From positions 1 to 44,585 of the forward strand of contig JAGXTB010000080.1 in assembly GCA_018334165.1 (NCBI GenBank): a stretch of 44,585 bases of DNA. Direction: 5' to 3'. Under the pieces are notes generated by a model that was not told the origin of the DNA, made no database searches, and saw nothing but the letters and a program-made list of their open reading frames with translations. Source of the DNA: Sphingomonadales bacterium. GTDB taxonomy: Bacteria > Pseudomonadota > Alphaproteobacteria > Sphingomonadales > Sphingomonadaceae. This document shows positions 1 to 7,552 of this stretch, piece by piece (position 1 is the first letter of the stretch; the number at the start of each line of letters is the position of its first letter). The translations under genes and the position numbers were made by a program.

Positions 1-1243
1 GAAACGGGCCGGTACCATTCTCATCCACCGGCGAGCCGCGCTCGAACCGGTCGAGGCTGAACGGCTCGACAATTTCGTGGGGACGCTGGTGCGCCAGCGA
101 ATGGGCGAAGAGGTAGCCCGAGCCCGGCGTGGCCTTGAACCCGCCGTAACACCAGCCGCCGTTGATCCACAGGCCGTCCACCGGGGTGGTGCCGATGATC
201 GGGCTGCCGTCAAAGCTCATGTCGGTGACCCCGGCCCAGCAGCGCAGCATGCGCAGGCGCGACAGTGCCGGGATCAGCGCCAGCCCTTGCTGCACCGCCA
301 GTTCCATCGTCATGGGCTGCCCGCGCTGGGCATAGCTTGGCCAATTGTCCGGATCACCGCCGAACACGATCCCGCCTTTGTCGCTCTGGCTGATGTAGCA
401 GTGCAAGGACTGGGTCATCACCACGGTATTGACCATCGGCTTGACGCCTTCGGTGACCATCGCCTGCAAAGTCTGACTTTCGACCGGCAGCTTGAGCCCT
501 GCCATCGCGGCGACATGGCCGCTGTGGCCCGCCGCGCAAATCGCGACCGTGCCGGCATTGATCCGCCCGCGCGTGGTTTCCACCCCGACCACCCGGTTCC
601 CGTCCATCACCATCCCGGTGACTTCGCACTTCTGGATGATGTCCACTCCGCAGCTGTCGGCCCCGCGCGCGAAGCCCCAGGCGACCGCATCGTGCCGGGC
701 AGTGCCGCCGCGCCACTGGATCATCGCGCCTTCGATCGGGAAGCGGGCCTGGCGGGAGAAGTCCAGGCACGGTTCAAGCTTCATGACCTGGTCGCGAGTC
801 AGCAGTTCGGCGTCGATCCCTTGCACCGCCATGGCGTCGCCCTTTTGGGCGAGCTGGATCATGTCGGCATCCGAATGCCCCAGCGTCAGCGCGCCGCGGG
901 GTGAGAACATCACGTTGTAGTTGAGATCGTCCGACAGGCCTTCCCACAGCTTGAGGCTGAATTCGAAGAACCGACTCAGCGGCTCCTGCCGATAGTTCGA
1001 CCGCACGATGGTGGTGTTGCGGCCCACGTTACCGCCGCCGATGTAGCCTTTTTCCAGCACCGCGACATTGGTGATACCGTGGACCTTGGCGAGGTAATAG
1101 GCCGTCGCCAGCCCATGCCCGCCGCCACCGATGATCACCACGTCATAGCTGGCCTTGGGCTCCGGATCGCGCCAGGCTGGCTGCCAGTGTGACTGCCCGT
1201 TAAAGGCACCGCGCAGCAGGGAAAGGGCGGAGTATTTACTCAC
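1..1243 (-). CDS. soxB: Sarcosine oxidase beta-subunit family flavoprotein (SoxB), 3' end cut by window
   Basis: Predicted FAD/FMN flavoprotein of the heterotetrameric sarcosine oxidase beta family, which oxidises N-methyl amino acids such as sarcosine. Reading from a GTG start at 1243, 414 codons are visible and no stop is reached at the window edge, so the last few residues are missing. Seen: dinucleotide-binding GGGGHG at residues 39-44, GRNTTIVRSNY at 74-84, and RHDAVAW with His 184, matching the covalent-FMN histidine of the family. The C-terminal NGGWCYGGFKATPGSG is also family-typical. It is the last visible gene of the leftward Rieske operon, separated from the preceding gene by 162 nt containing a large inverted repeat. 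Partner subunits (soxD, soxA, soxG) could lie beyond the left edge. Substrate not shown; an amine other than sarcosine is possible. Confidence 0.9.
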   Translation of the reverse strand, partial: MSKYSALSLLRGAFNGQSHWQPAWRDPEPKASYDVVIIGGGGHGLATAYYLAKVHGITNVAVLEKGYIGGGNVGRNTTIVRSNYRQEPLSRFFEFSLKLWEGLSDDLNYNVMFSPRGALTLGHSDADMIQLAQKGDAMAVQGIDAELLTRDQVMKLEPCLDFSRQARFPIEGAMIQWRGGTARHDAVAWGFARGADSCGVDIIQKCEVTGMVMDGNRVVGVETTRGRINAGTVAICAAGHSGHVAAMAGLKLPVESQTLQAMVTEGVKPMVNTVVMTQSLHCYISQSDKGGIVFGGDPDNWPSYAQRGQPMTMELAVQQGLALIPALSRLRMLRCWAGVTDMSFDGSPIIGTTPVDGLWINGGWCYGGFKATPGSGYLFAHSLAHQRPHEIVEPFSLDRFERGSPVDENGTGPF

Positions 1244-1269
1244 CGGCACCCCCGACCCCAACCCCCAAA

Positions 1270-1371
1270 CCCGACTGTCCTGAGCTAGTCGGAGGATTGT
1301 CCTTTTCTTCGTGCCACACAGGCAAACGCAGAATGCAAGGACAGTCCTTCGACAAGCTCAGGACAGTCGGG
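1270..1371. repeat. Long imperfect inverted repeat in the amine-oxidation operon
   Basis: Two 35-nt arms (1270-1304 and 1337-1371) are nearly perfect reverse complements, with three mismatches. The right arm carries AGTCCTTCGACAAGCTCAGG. The outer flanks (C-rich at 1251-1269, G-rich at 1370-1380) continue the complementarity. The spacer is 32 nt. A transcript could fold into a long hairpin between the DAO-family gene and soxB. I recall the core motif as a dispersed intergenic repeat of sphingomonads; that is not tested here. Confidence 0.8.
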
Positions 1372-1405
1372 GTTAGGGGCGAAGGGCAGTTGCCGGGCTC
1401 AACGT

Positions 1406-2530
1406 TCATAACGCCAACCACCCCTTGCTGGTCCGCCAGTCAGCCTCGATCCCGTCAAACCGGCTGAGCCCCAGTTTCTCAATATCGGTGAAGCTGCATT
1501 TGCCTTCGAGCACCAGATCGCTGATCGCGTGGCCGCTGGCGGGGGACAGGCCAAAGCCGACGCCCGACATGGTGCAAACCGTGACATTCTCACGCCGGTC
1601 GATCACCGGACGGCCATCGGGGGTCATTTCGATCACCCCGGCCCAGGACCGGATCACGCCCAGGTGTGCGGCACCGGGCAACAATTCGGCAAGCCGCCGC
1701 GCGAGGTTGCGCGTCAACGGAGTGCTGGGTTTCACTTCGGGGCCCAGATCGCCGAATTCCACCCATTCGTGCGGGCCGCCGCCATAGGCGAGGTTGCCGC
1801 GCAGCGTCTGGCGGCCGTAGAGCCCGTTGCCGTCTACCCCGCCCAGCTTCATCATCGGCGCAGGTTCGGTAACGATCATCTCGGCGCGGGCATTGGCCAG
1901 CGGCAGGTCGATCCCGAGCTGTGCGGCGAGGTTCCCGGTCTGCGGACCTGCAGCGATCACCACGGCGTCGCACTCATAAGTGCCGCTGGTGCTTTCGACT
2001 GCGGTGACTTTGCCGCCCGCCATCTGGAAGCCAGTGACCGGCGAGTGCTGCACGATCCGCCCGCCCAGGTCCTGCAAGGCCCAGGCATAGGCTTGCACGG
2101 TGCGATGCGGGTTGGCGTGGCCGCCGAACCGGTAGTGGATCCCGCCCAGGCAATTGTCGCCCGCCAGCGGAACCGCCTCGCGGACTTGGCTAGCATCAAG
2201 CAGATCGACCCGGTGACCGAGCCGGTTATTCATTTCGGCGATGTAATGGTACTGCTCAAGCTGGCGCGGAGTTACCGCCATGACGATCCGCTCAGGGCTG
2301 AATTCGGTGGGATAGCCCAGCAATTCGTCCATCTGCGGCCACAGGCGCTGCTCTTCCTTGAACAGCGGGCTTTGGTAGTGCGAGCAGCCGCCGCCGTTGC
2401 GGCCCGATGCCTCCCAGCCGACGATTCCTTTGTCGAGCACCGTGACGGCAACGCCCGCGCGCGCCAGCCACCAGGCGGCGCTCAGCCCCGAGGCCCCAGC
2501 GCCGACGACGACAACTTTCTGCGCGCTCAT
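1406..2530 (-). CDS. DAO-family FAD-dependent amine/amino-acid oxidoreductase (OoxB/HcnC-like)
   Basis: A 374-residue glycine/D-amino-acid-oxidase-fold protein, predicted to oxidise a secondary amine or amino acid using FAD. Seen: N-terminal FAD-binding VVVGAGASGLSAAWWLARAG (residues 6-25), GRNGGG near residue 43, and a C-terminal SWAGVIEMTPDGRPVID segment typical of the fold. The ATG start overlaps the stop of the upstream BFD flavoprotein as ATGA (2527-2530), suggesting translational coupling and a two-subunit enzyme as in octopine/nopaline oxidases (OoxA/OoxB) or hydrogen cyanide synthase (HcnB/HcnC). The small [2Fe-2S] third subunit of some of these enzymes is not seen nearby. Substrate unknown; the operon context points to an N-methylated amino acid. 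Confidence 0.88.
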   Translation of the reverse strand: MSAQKVVVVGAGASGLSAAWWLARAGVAVTVLDKGIVGWEASGRNGGGCSHYQSPLFKEEQRLWPQMDELLGYPTEFSPERIVMAVTPRQLEQYHYIAEMNNRLGHRVDLLDASQVREAVPLAGDNCLGGIHYRFGGHANPHRTVQAYAWALQDLGGRIVQHSPVTGFQMAGGKVTAVESTSGTYECDAVVIAAGPQTGNLAAQLGIDLPLANARAEMIVTEPAPMMKLGGVDGNGLYGRQTLRGNLAYGGGPHEWVEFGDLGPEVKPSTPLTRNLARRLAELLPGAAHLGVIRSWAGVIEMTPDGRPVIDRRENVTVCTMSGVGFGLSPASGHAISDLVLEGKCSFTDIEKLGLSRFDGIEADWRTSKGWLAL

Positions 2531-3984
2531 AGCGCCATCGCTCCGCCCAGGCGTCGCCTGTTTTCCTCCTCATAGGGGGTGCCGATATCGGCATAGGGCA
2601 CCCACTGGGTGGGAATGCCCATCCACACGTCCCAACCGGCCCGCATTTCATCGCTTTCCTCCCAGTCGGCGATCACCTTGAGAGACAAGGGGCGCACCGG
2701 CGCGCGGTGGGTGGAAAGCGGTACCTCTGCGAGGCTCTTGCCGGCTTCTGCGGCAAGGATCATCGCCACCTGATCGCGGCAGCGGCGGCCCTGGCACTGG
2801 CCCATGCCGGTGCGGGTCAGGCGTTTGACCTGGTCCTGGTTGGGCGGGCCATCCTGCAGAAGGGTCTTGAGCGAACGCTGCTGCAGCGCCGGGGGGCGAT
2901 CGAGATAGCGCGGCGGCTGGAGTCCGGTCAGGTCGGCCAGGGTCATTTCCTCGCACTGGCAGATGATCGTATCGCCGCCGCAAGCTCCGCCCAGTGCATC
3001 CATCCAGTCTTGCCGGTAAGCCGCGTGGTCAAAGCCGGTGTCCGCCAGCCCGGCGCAGCTTCCGGCGAAGGCGATGTTCTCACTCGTTTCAGGCAGCCAA
3101 CCGCCGCGATTGGCATCAAAGCGGCGCGGGCCATTGGCGGCGTCGTTGAGCTCGATCATCGGCACCAGGCCTACGGCCATGACGACAGAGTCGCAGTCGA
3201 GGGCCGTGCCATCCGACAGAACCAGTGCCTCAACTCCGTCAAGCCCGCCCTTGGCCTCAACCGGTGTAACTCCGCAGCGCACCGGGATCCCGGCGGCGGC
3301 GACCTGAGCGGCCAGATCGGCATTGCCTTGAACGGCATCGCGCACTTCAAAAATTGCGAGAACTTCGAGTCCCTTGCTTAGCGCAAGTAAGGCAGTTTCG
3401 AGGCCAAGATCGTGCGATCCCACTACCGCGATCTGCCGCCCGGCGAAGGCATCGTAACGCTCAAGCAGCATGGCGAGCGCCTTGGCCCCCATCACCCCGG
3501 GCTGGTTCCATCCAGGGAAAGCCAGCGGCAAGTCGCGCGCGCCGGTGGCGATCACGAGCTTGTCAAAGCCCACCAGCCACGAGCGATCCGCATCTGCGAG
3601 GCCGACAACTTGGCCCGGCAGGCTGCCGACCAATGGCCCGTTGCGATAGACTCCCCAGGCAGTCGTTGCGAGCTGGACGTCGATCCCTGCTTCGAAGGCC
3701 GGCTCCAACCACGGCATGTTCATGAACACCGTCTCGACCATCCGTTCGCGGTTCTGCACCGCCGTGGTGGCGCGGCCGCCGAAGAAGAACGGGACATCGG
3801 TGCCGATCAACGCGCCCGAAACCGGGTTCTCATCGACAAGTAACACCCGTGTGCCATTGGTCGCGGCCTTGAGTGCTGCTTGAGTGCCGCTTGTCCCACC
3901 CCCGATTACCACGGTGTGGTAGTGCTGTGACGGCGCGGGAAACTTGCCATCAATGGCGTGGGGATCGTGCCCGCGCTCGCTCAT
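2527..3984 (-). CDS. FAD/NAD(P)-binding oxidoreductase with BFD [2Fe-2S] domain (OoxA/HcnB-like)
   Basis: A 485-residue flavoprotein, likely the electron-transfer (alpha) subunit of an amine dehydrogenase/oxidase. Seen: FAD-binding VVIGGGTSGTQAAL (residues 23-36), a second nucleotide-binding stretch IAVVGSHDLGLETALLAL near residue 185, then a BFD-type [2Fe-2S] site with Cys 342/344 (CQC) and Cys 397/402 (GQCQGRRC). Domain order and length match OoxA/NoxA and HcnB rather than full-length SoxA, since no C-terminal aminomethyltransferase-like domain is present. It overlaps both neighbours by ATGA (2527-2530 and 3981-3984), consistent with a coupled operon. The physiological acceptor and exact substrate are not determinable from sequence. 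Confidence 0.9.
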   Translation of the reverse strand: MSERGHDPHAIDGKFPAPSQHYHTVVIGGGTSGTQAALKAATNGTRVLLVDENPVSGALIGTDVPFFFGGRATTAVQNRERMVETVFMNMPWLEPAFEAGIDVQLATTAWGVYRNGPLVGSLPGQVVGLADADRSWLVGFDKLVIATGARDLPLAFPGWNQPGVMGAKALAMLLERYDAFAGRQIAVVGSHDLGLETALLALSKGLEVLAIFEVRDAVQGNADLAAQVAAAGIPVRCGVTPVEAKGGLDGVEALVLSDGTALDCDSVVMAVGLVPMIELNDAANGPRRFDANRGGWLPETSENIAFAGSCAGLADTGFDHAAYRQDWMDALGGACGGDTIICQCEEMTLADLTGLQPPRYLDRPPALQQRSLKTLLQDGPPNQDQVKRLTRTGMGQCQGRRCRDQVAMILAAEAGKSLAEVPLSTHRAPVRPLSLKVIADWEESDEMRAGWDVWMGIPTQWVPYADIGTPYEEENRRRLGGAMAL

Positions 3985-5240
3985 ACCGCCTCCAGTGCCT
4001 GGGCCAGATCGGCAATGATATCATCGACATGCTCAAGACCGACCGAGAGCCGGATCGTCCCGTCGGTGATCCCGCTCGCCAGCCGCATGTCGCGCGCCAC
4101 GGCATAGTGGGTGGTGCTGGCTGAATGGCAGATCAAGGTGTTCGACCCGCCCAGATTGACCGCCATCTTCAGCAGCTTGAGACTGTCGAGCATCCGGAAC
4201 GCCTCAGCCTCGCCGCCGTGGAGGTGGAACGAAAAGGTCGATCCCGCCCCCTTGCACTGGTGCTCGAACACCGCGCGGGCCGGGGTGCCCTCGGGAGTGA
4301 AGCCCAGGTAGGTAACACCTGCCACCTTGGGATGGGCCTTCAGCCAGTCGGCGACTGTCTTGGCGTTCTCCATCGCCCGCTCGGTTCTGAGCGACACCGT
4401 CTCAAGGCTGCGCAGCACCAGCCAGGCAGTGTAGGGATCGAGGTGACTGCCCCAGACCAGCCGCTGCAATTTCAGCGGTTCGATCAGGTCCTTGCTGCCC
4501 GTGATCGCGCCTGCCAGCAAGTCCGAATGGCCCGCGCAGTACTTGGTCAGCGAAGTGACGCACAGGTCCACCCCGTGCTCGAACGGTCGCTGGTGGAACG
4601 GCCCCAGGAGGGTGTTATCGACCATCACGATCGGCCGCCGACCCTGTGCCGCCTCGACACGCCCAGCGATCTTCACCAACAGGTCCAGATCGACCAGCGC
4701 CGCGGTCGGGTTCCCAGGGCTTTCAGCGGCCAGCAGTGCAACCGGCCCTTTGGCCATCGCCTCCTCGCACGCCGCCCACATGTTCGCCTCGTCGCAGCCG
4801 TCGGTCCAGTAGGCCGAGTGGCTGCCGAACTGGGGCATGATCTCGTTGAACAGGCCATCGACGCCTGAATAGAACGGTCGCCCGTGGACCACCCCTTCGC
4901 CGGGCTTGAGATAGGCCAGCGCCACGGCGGTATGCGCCGCCATGCCGCTGCAATAGGCCAGCGCCGCCTCGGTGCCATCAATCGCCGCCAGCCGCTCTTC
5001 CAGGATGTCGAGCCCCGGATGGCCAAGCCGCGAATAGATGTGCCCGCTGCCTCCGGCCTCGGGTCCGTCGCCGTCGAAATAGGCGCGGTGCACGTCCTTG
5101 GCGACTTGCGCCGATGGGTAGGTAAAAGTCGCGGTCATGTAGACCGGCGGCTTGGCCGAACGCGAGGCATCCTCCGGGTTGTAGCCAGAGACTATCGCCA
5201 GGGTTTCGGGGCGGAACTGGGGTTTCTTTGGGTCAGGCAT
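3981..5240 (-). CDS. PLP-dependent trans-sulfuration family lyase (methionine/cystathionine gamma-lyase-like)
   Basis: A 419-residue Cys/Met-metabolism PLP enzyme; family members catalyse gamma-elimination or gamma-replacement on sulfur amino acids or homoserine esters. Seen: YSR (residues 69-71, phosphate contact from the neighbouring subunit), Tyr 124 (ring-stacking position), ESPGNPT (173-179), Asp 208 and the Schiff-base Lys 233 in SLTKYCAGHSD. I prefer ATG 5240 over an in-frame start at 5252; it overlaps the end of the Rieske gene by 8 nt. The gene sits between a Rieske demethylase and amine-oxidising flavoproteins, an unusual place for this family, suggesting action on the fully demethylated product. 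Which elimination or replacement it performs cannot be told from motifs. Confidence 0.88.
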   Translation of the reverse strand: MPDPKKPQFRPETLAIVSGYNPEDASRSAKPPVYMTATFTYPSAQVAKDVHRAYFDGDGPEAGGSGHIYSRLGHPGLDILEERLAAIDGTEAALAYCSGMAAHTAVALAYLKPGEGVVHGRPFYSGVDGLFNEIMPQFGSHSAYWTDGCDEANMWAACEEAMAKGPVALLAAESPGNPTAALVDLDLLVKIAGRVEAAQGRRPIVMVDNTLLGPFHQRPFEHGVDLCVTSLTKYCAGHSDLLAGAITGSKDLIEPLKLQRLVWGSHLDPYTAWLVLRSLETVSLRTERAMENAKTVADWLKAHPKVAGVTYLGFTPEGTPARAVFEHQCKGAGSTFSFHLHGGEAEAFRMLDSLKLLKMAVNLGGSNTLICHSASTTHYAVARDMRLASGITDGTIRLSVGLEHVDDIIADLAQALEAV

Positions 5241-6441
5241 GGCACTCAACATAGTCTCGGGCCGTGTCGCAATACCAGTCGGTAAAGCGAGCCACCAGCG
5301 CTTCGGCTTCGAGCGAGTAGGGGCCGGGAACGAAGCCCGGGCTCAGGATCCCGCGCTGGTTGTTTTCGGCCAGTTCCTTGTCCTGGAGGTTGGTCTTGAG
5401 CCACAGCTCTTTCAGGTCATCGAGCTGGTAATCGACGCCCTCGACAGCGTCCTTGTGGACGTACCAGCGGCTGAACACATGGGTCTCACGCGGGCCAACC
5501 GGCATGCAGCTGAACACGAAGACATGATCGCCAGTGGCATGGGCGAAAATGTGCGGATCGATCGCCCAGCGCAGCGAGCCGACATTGCCGCCATTGAGCA
5601 TGGTCAGCGGCTTGGCGCTGACCGGCTGACCATCCATCGAAATGCTGCTCGCACCCGGATTGAGAGCGAAGCGGGCCAGTTGCCACCACGTTCCTTCGAT
5701 CGCTGCGTGCGGCAGCCCGGCCGCGTCCATCTGCTCGGCAAAGCTCGGGCCATCGGGATTGCGATGGGTATCGAAGTGCCGGACCATGTGCACCGGAAAG
5801 CTGGTGCCCAGCTCCGGGTGTCCGGTGGGGCAGTGATAGCATTCGCGGGCGTTTTCCATCACCAGCTTCCAGTTCGCTTCCTCGACCAGCAGGTCGGTCG
5901 CGGCCAGCTTGAGCTGGGTGAAATCGAGCGGTCCGGCGTAGTTGGCGAAAGCATCACCGAAGTCATCGAAGCGCGGCGGATCGTCCGCCAGGCAAACAAA
6001 GATCACACCGCCAACGCGCCGCAAGGCGATTGGCCGCAAGCCGTGCTCGCGCTTGTCAAAGTGTTCGGGCATCCGGCCTGCAGCGAACAGCGAACCATCG
6101 AGGTCGTAGGTCCAACGATGATACGGGCAGACCAGCTTGGGGGACGAACCGTGCCCGGGCTGGCACAGGATCGAGCCGCGATGGCGGCAGCTGTTGTGGA
6201 AGGCGCGGATTGCGCCGGCCTTGTCGCGCACCACCAGAACCGGCCAGGTGCCGACATTGAACGCCAGATAGCTGCCTGGTGTGGGCAGCTCGCATTCGAG
6301 CCCTGCCATCAACCACGAACGCGCATAAACCGCCTCCAAATCGAAATCGAAGGCGCGGGGATCGGTGTATAGTCCCTGCGGCAAGCAGTGGTCGGGTTTA
6401 CGGGCGTCCAATTGCTCGGCTGCCCAGGCGAGATGCTGCAT
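5233..6441 (-). CDS. Rieske non-heme iron oxygenase alpha subunit, GbcA/stachydrine demethylase-like
   Basis: A 402-residue ring-hydroxylating-oxygenase-type protein resembling glycine betaine demethylase GbcA and proline betaine demethylase Stc2, which remove an N-methyl group as formaldehyde. Seen: Rieske ligands Cys 85, His 87, Cys 105 and His 108 (CRHRG...CPYHRW), catalytic-iron ligands His 203 and His 208 in ECYHCPTGHPE, and Asp 354 in LQDKELAENNQRG. The reading frame stays open to 7023, but that extension runs antisense to the LysR gene. ATG 6441 has GGGAG 7 nt upstream and matches the family's N-terminus. It is first in the leftward operon and divergent from a LysR regulator. No reductase gene is visible in the window. 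Glycine betaine, stachydrine or another quaternary amine are all possible substrates. Confidence 0.92.
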   Translation of the reverse strand: MQHLAWAAEQLDARKPDHCLPQGLYTDPRAFDFDLEAVYARSWLMAGLECELPTPGSYLAFNVGTWPVLVVRDKAGAIRAFHNSCRHRGSILCQPGHGSSPKLVCPYHRWTYDLDGSLFAAGRMPEHFDKREHGLRPIALRRVGGVIFVCLADDPPRFDDFGDAFANYAGPLDFTQLKLAATDLLVEEANWKLVMENARECYHCPTGHPELGTSFPVHMVRHFDTHRNPDGPSFAEQMDAAGLPHAAIEGTWWQLARFALNPGASSISMDGQPVSAKPLTMLNGGNVGSLRWAIDPHIFAHATGDHVFVFSCMPVGPRETHVFSRWYVHKDAVEGVDYQLDDLKELWLKTNLQDKELAENNQRGILSPGFVPGPYSLEAEALVARFTDWYCDTARDYVECHA

Positions 6442-6495
6442 TCGGTGCTCCCAATGAACGGAGTCAGCATCTGGGCAATTCGGCCACGGTGGAAC

Positions 6496-6524
6496 AATTG
6501 AATTTTCGCATAGCCCTATCTCAA
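6496..6524 (-). promoter_or_regulatory. Candidate sigma-70 promoter of the Rieske operon
   Basis: On the minus strand TTGAGA (6519-6524) and TCAATT (6496-6501) are separated by 17 nt, matching the -35 and -10 consensus at 5/6 and 4/6 positions. The predicted leader to the ATG at 6441 is roughly 50 nt. Assigned by eye only. Confidence 0.45.
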
Positions 6525-6537
6525 GGACAGGCGCTAT
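6510..6537. promoter_or_regulatory. Candidate LysR operator (ATAGC-N18-GCTAT)
   Basis: A perfect 5-bp inverted repeat, ATAGC at 6510-6514 and GCTAT at 6533-6537, lies in the divergent region between the Rieske and LysR genes. It covers the candidate -35 box of the Rieske operon. LysR-type regulators bind dyad sites in such positions, so control of the operon by the adjacent regulator is plausible but inferred. Confidence 0.4.
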
Positions 6538-6565
6538 CAGGGGCTGAACAATCAAGAGGCCTGTC

Positions 6566-6573
6566 AGGGAGGG
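6566..6573 (+). promoter_or_regulatory. Strong Shine-Dalgarno that fixes an ATC start for the LysR gene
   Basis: AGGGAGGG ends 4 nt before ATC at 6578. It is the only strong ribosome-binding sequence upstream of the LysR N-terminal helix-turn-helix, and no ATG, GTG, TTG or CTG occurs in frame between the stop at 6545-6547 and the conserved WLPLNALRAFE segment. Confidence 0.6.
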
Positions 6574-6577
6574 CGCC

Positions 6578-7510
6578 ATCGCTAACAAGTCCGCCATCAA
6601 TCGGCGCTGGCTTCCGCTCAATGCGCTGCGGGCCTTCGAAGCTGTCGGCAAGAACCTCAGCTTCACCGGCGGCGCAGCGGCGCTTTCGGTTTCGCAAAGC
6701 GCGATGAGCCGGCACGTTGCCGGGTTGGAGCAGTTGCTGGGCAAGCAATTGTTTGAGCGTGATTCCGGCCGCTTGACCTTGACCCCGGCGGGTGAGGAAC
6801 TGCTCGGCGTGGTCAGCAAATCGCTCGACCGGATCGAGATCACGCTCAATTCGATTCGCGATGACACCATGCCGGGCCGGGCGATGCGGTTGCATGTACC
6901 GCCCTCGCTGCTCCAACAGACGTTCCTGCCGATGCTGGGTGAGTTCCACCGCGAGCACCCTGAGATCCGAATCGACGTGTCGAGTGCCGGGGTTACCGGA
7001 CTGCCCTCGGCGGACATCGACATGGCAATTGTCTATGACCGTCCCAATGTCGATGACAGGGTAACCGATCTGCTCTGGATGGTTCGTGTTGCCCCGTTGT
7101 GCTCGCCCGAGACTGCCAAGGCCGCCGAAGGCAAGACCCTGGCCGAATTCCTCGCCGGGCAGGAACTGCTCCACCTCAAGCTCGACAAGCAGCCGCGCGA
7201 TCTGTTGTGGGGGGCCTACCTCAACCAGTCAGGCATTGCGCTGCCGACCGATGGCGGACTGGCGTTCGACACTTCGATTTCGGTGGCCAAATATGCGATG
7301 ACCGGCGGCGGGGTGTTCCTGGGCGATGTCGACATGTTCGCGGCTGAGATCGCCTCCGGGCAACTGGTCATGCCTTACGAAGCGGGACTTGAAGATGGCT
7401 ATGGCTATTATCTGAAGCTGCACGCCGACGATCTGTCCGATCCTGCTATCTCGGTTTTCCGTAGTTGGTTGATCGCCAGGTTCGCTGCCTTGCGCCAACA
7501 CCGGGACTGA
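6578..7510 (+). CDS. LysR-type transcriptional regulator (GcvA-like), apparent ATC start
   Basis: A DNA-binding regulator, about 310 residues from ATC 6578. Seen: N-terminal winged helix-turn-helix (WLPLNALRAFEAVGKNLSF..ALSVSQSAMSRHVAGLEQLLG, residues about 10-55), a linker helix, and a LysR substrate-binding domain (from about residue 95). The nearest conventional start, ATG 6704, would delete most of the DNA-binding domain, so initiation must be upstream. The in-frame stop is TGA 6545-6547, and between it and the conserved tryptophan there is no ATG, GTG, TTG or CTG. ATC 6578 sits behind AGGGAGGG and gives the usual family N-terminus. It is divergent from the Rieske operon and is its likely regulator. 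A base-call error (ATG read as ATC) is the main alternative. Confidence 0.88.
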   Translation: MANKSAINRRWLPLNALRAFEAVGKNLSFTGGAAALSVSQSAMSRHVAGLEQLLGKQLFERDSGRLTLTPAGEELLGVVSKSLDRIEITLNSIRDDTMPGRAMRLHVPPSLLQQTFLPMLGEFHREHPEIRIDVSSAGVTGLPSADIDMAIVYDRPNVDDRVTDLLWMVRVAPLCSPETAKAAEGKTLAEFLAGQELLHLKLDKQPRDLLWGAYLNQSGIALPTDGGLAFDTSISVAKYAMTGGGVFLGDVDMFAAEIASGQLVMPYEAGLEDGYGYYLKLHADDLSDPAISVFRSWLIARFAALRQHRD

Positions 7511-7552
7511 TCCGCTTGCGCTGACGGCTGCTTGCTGCCAAGCGCAGCGGCC

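Noticed and set aside
1236..1421. Short minus-strand ORF across the intergenic repeat
   Set aside because: It consists mostly of the inverted repeat and overlaps the soxB start; no ribosome-binding site.
6442..7023. N-terminal extension of the Rieske reading frame
   Set aside because: The extra 194 codons run antisense to the LysR gene, have no Rieske-family similarity, and a good start with Shine-Dalgarno exists at 6441.
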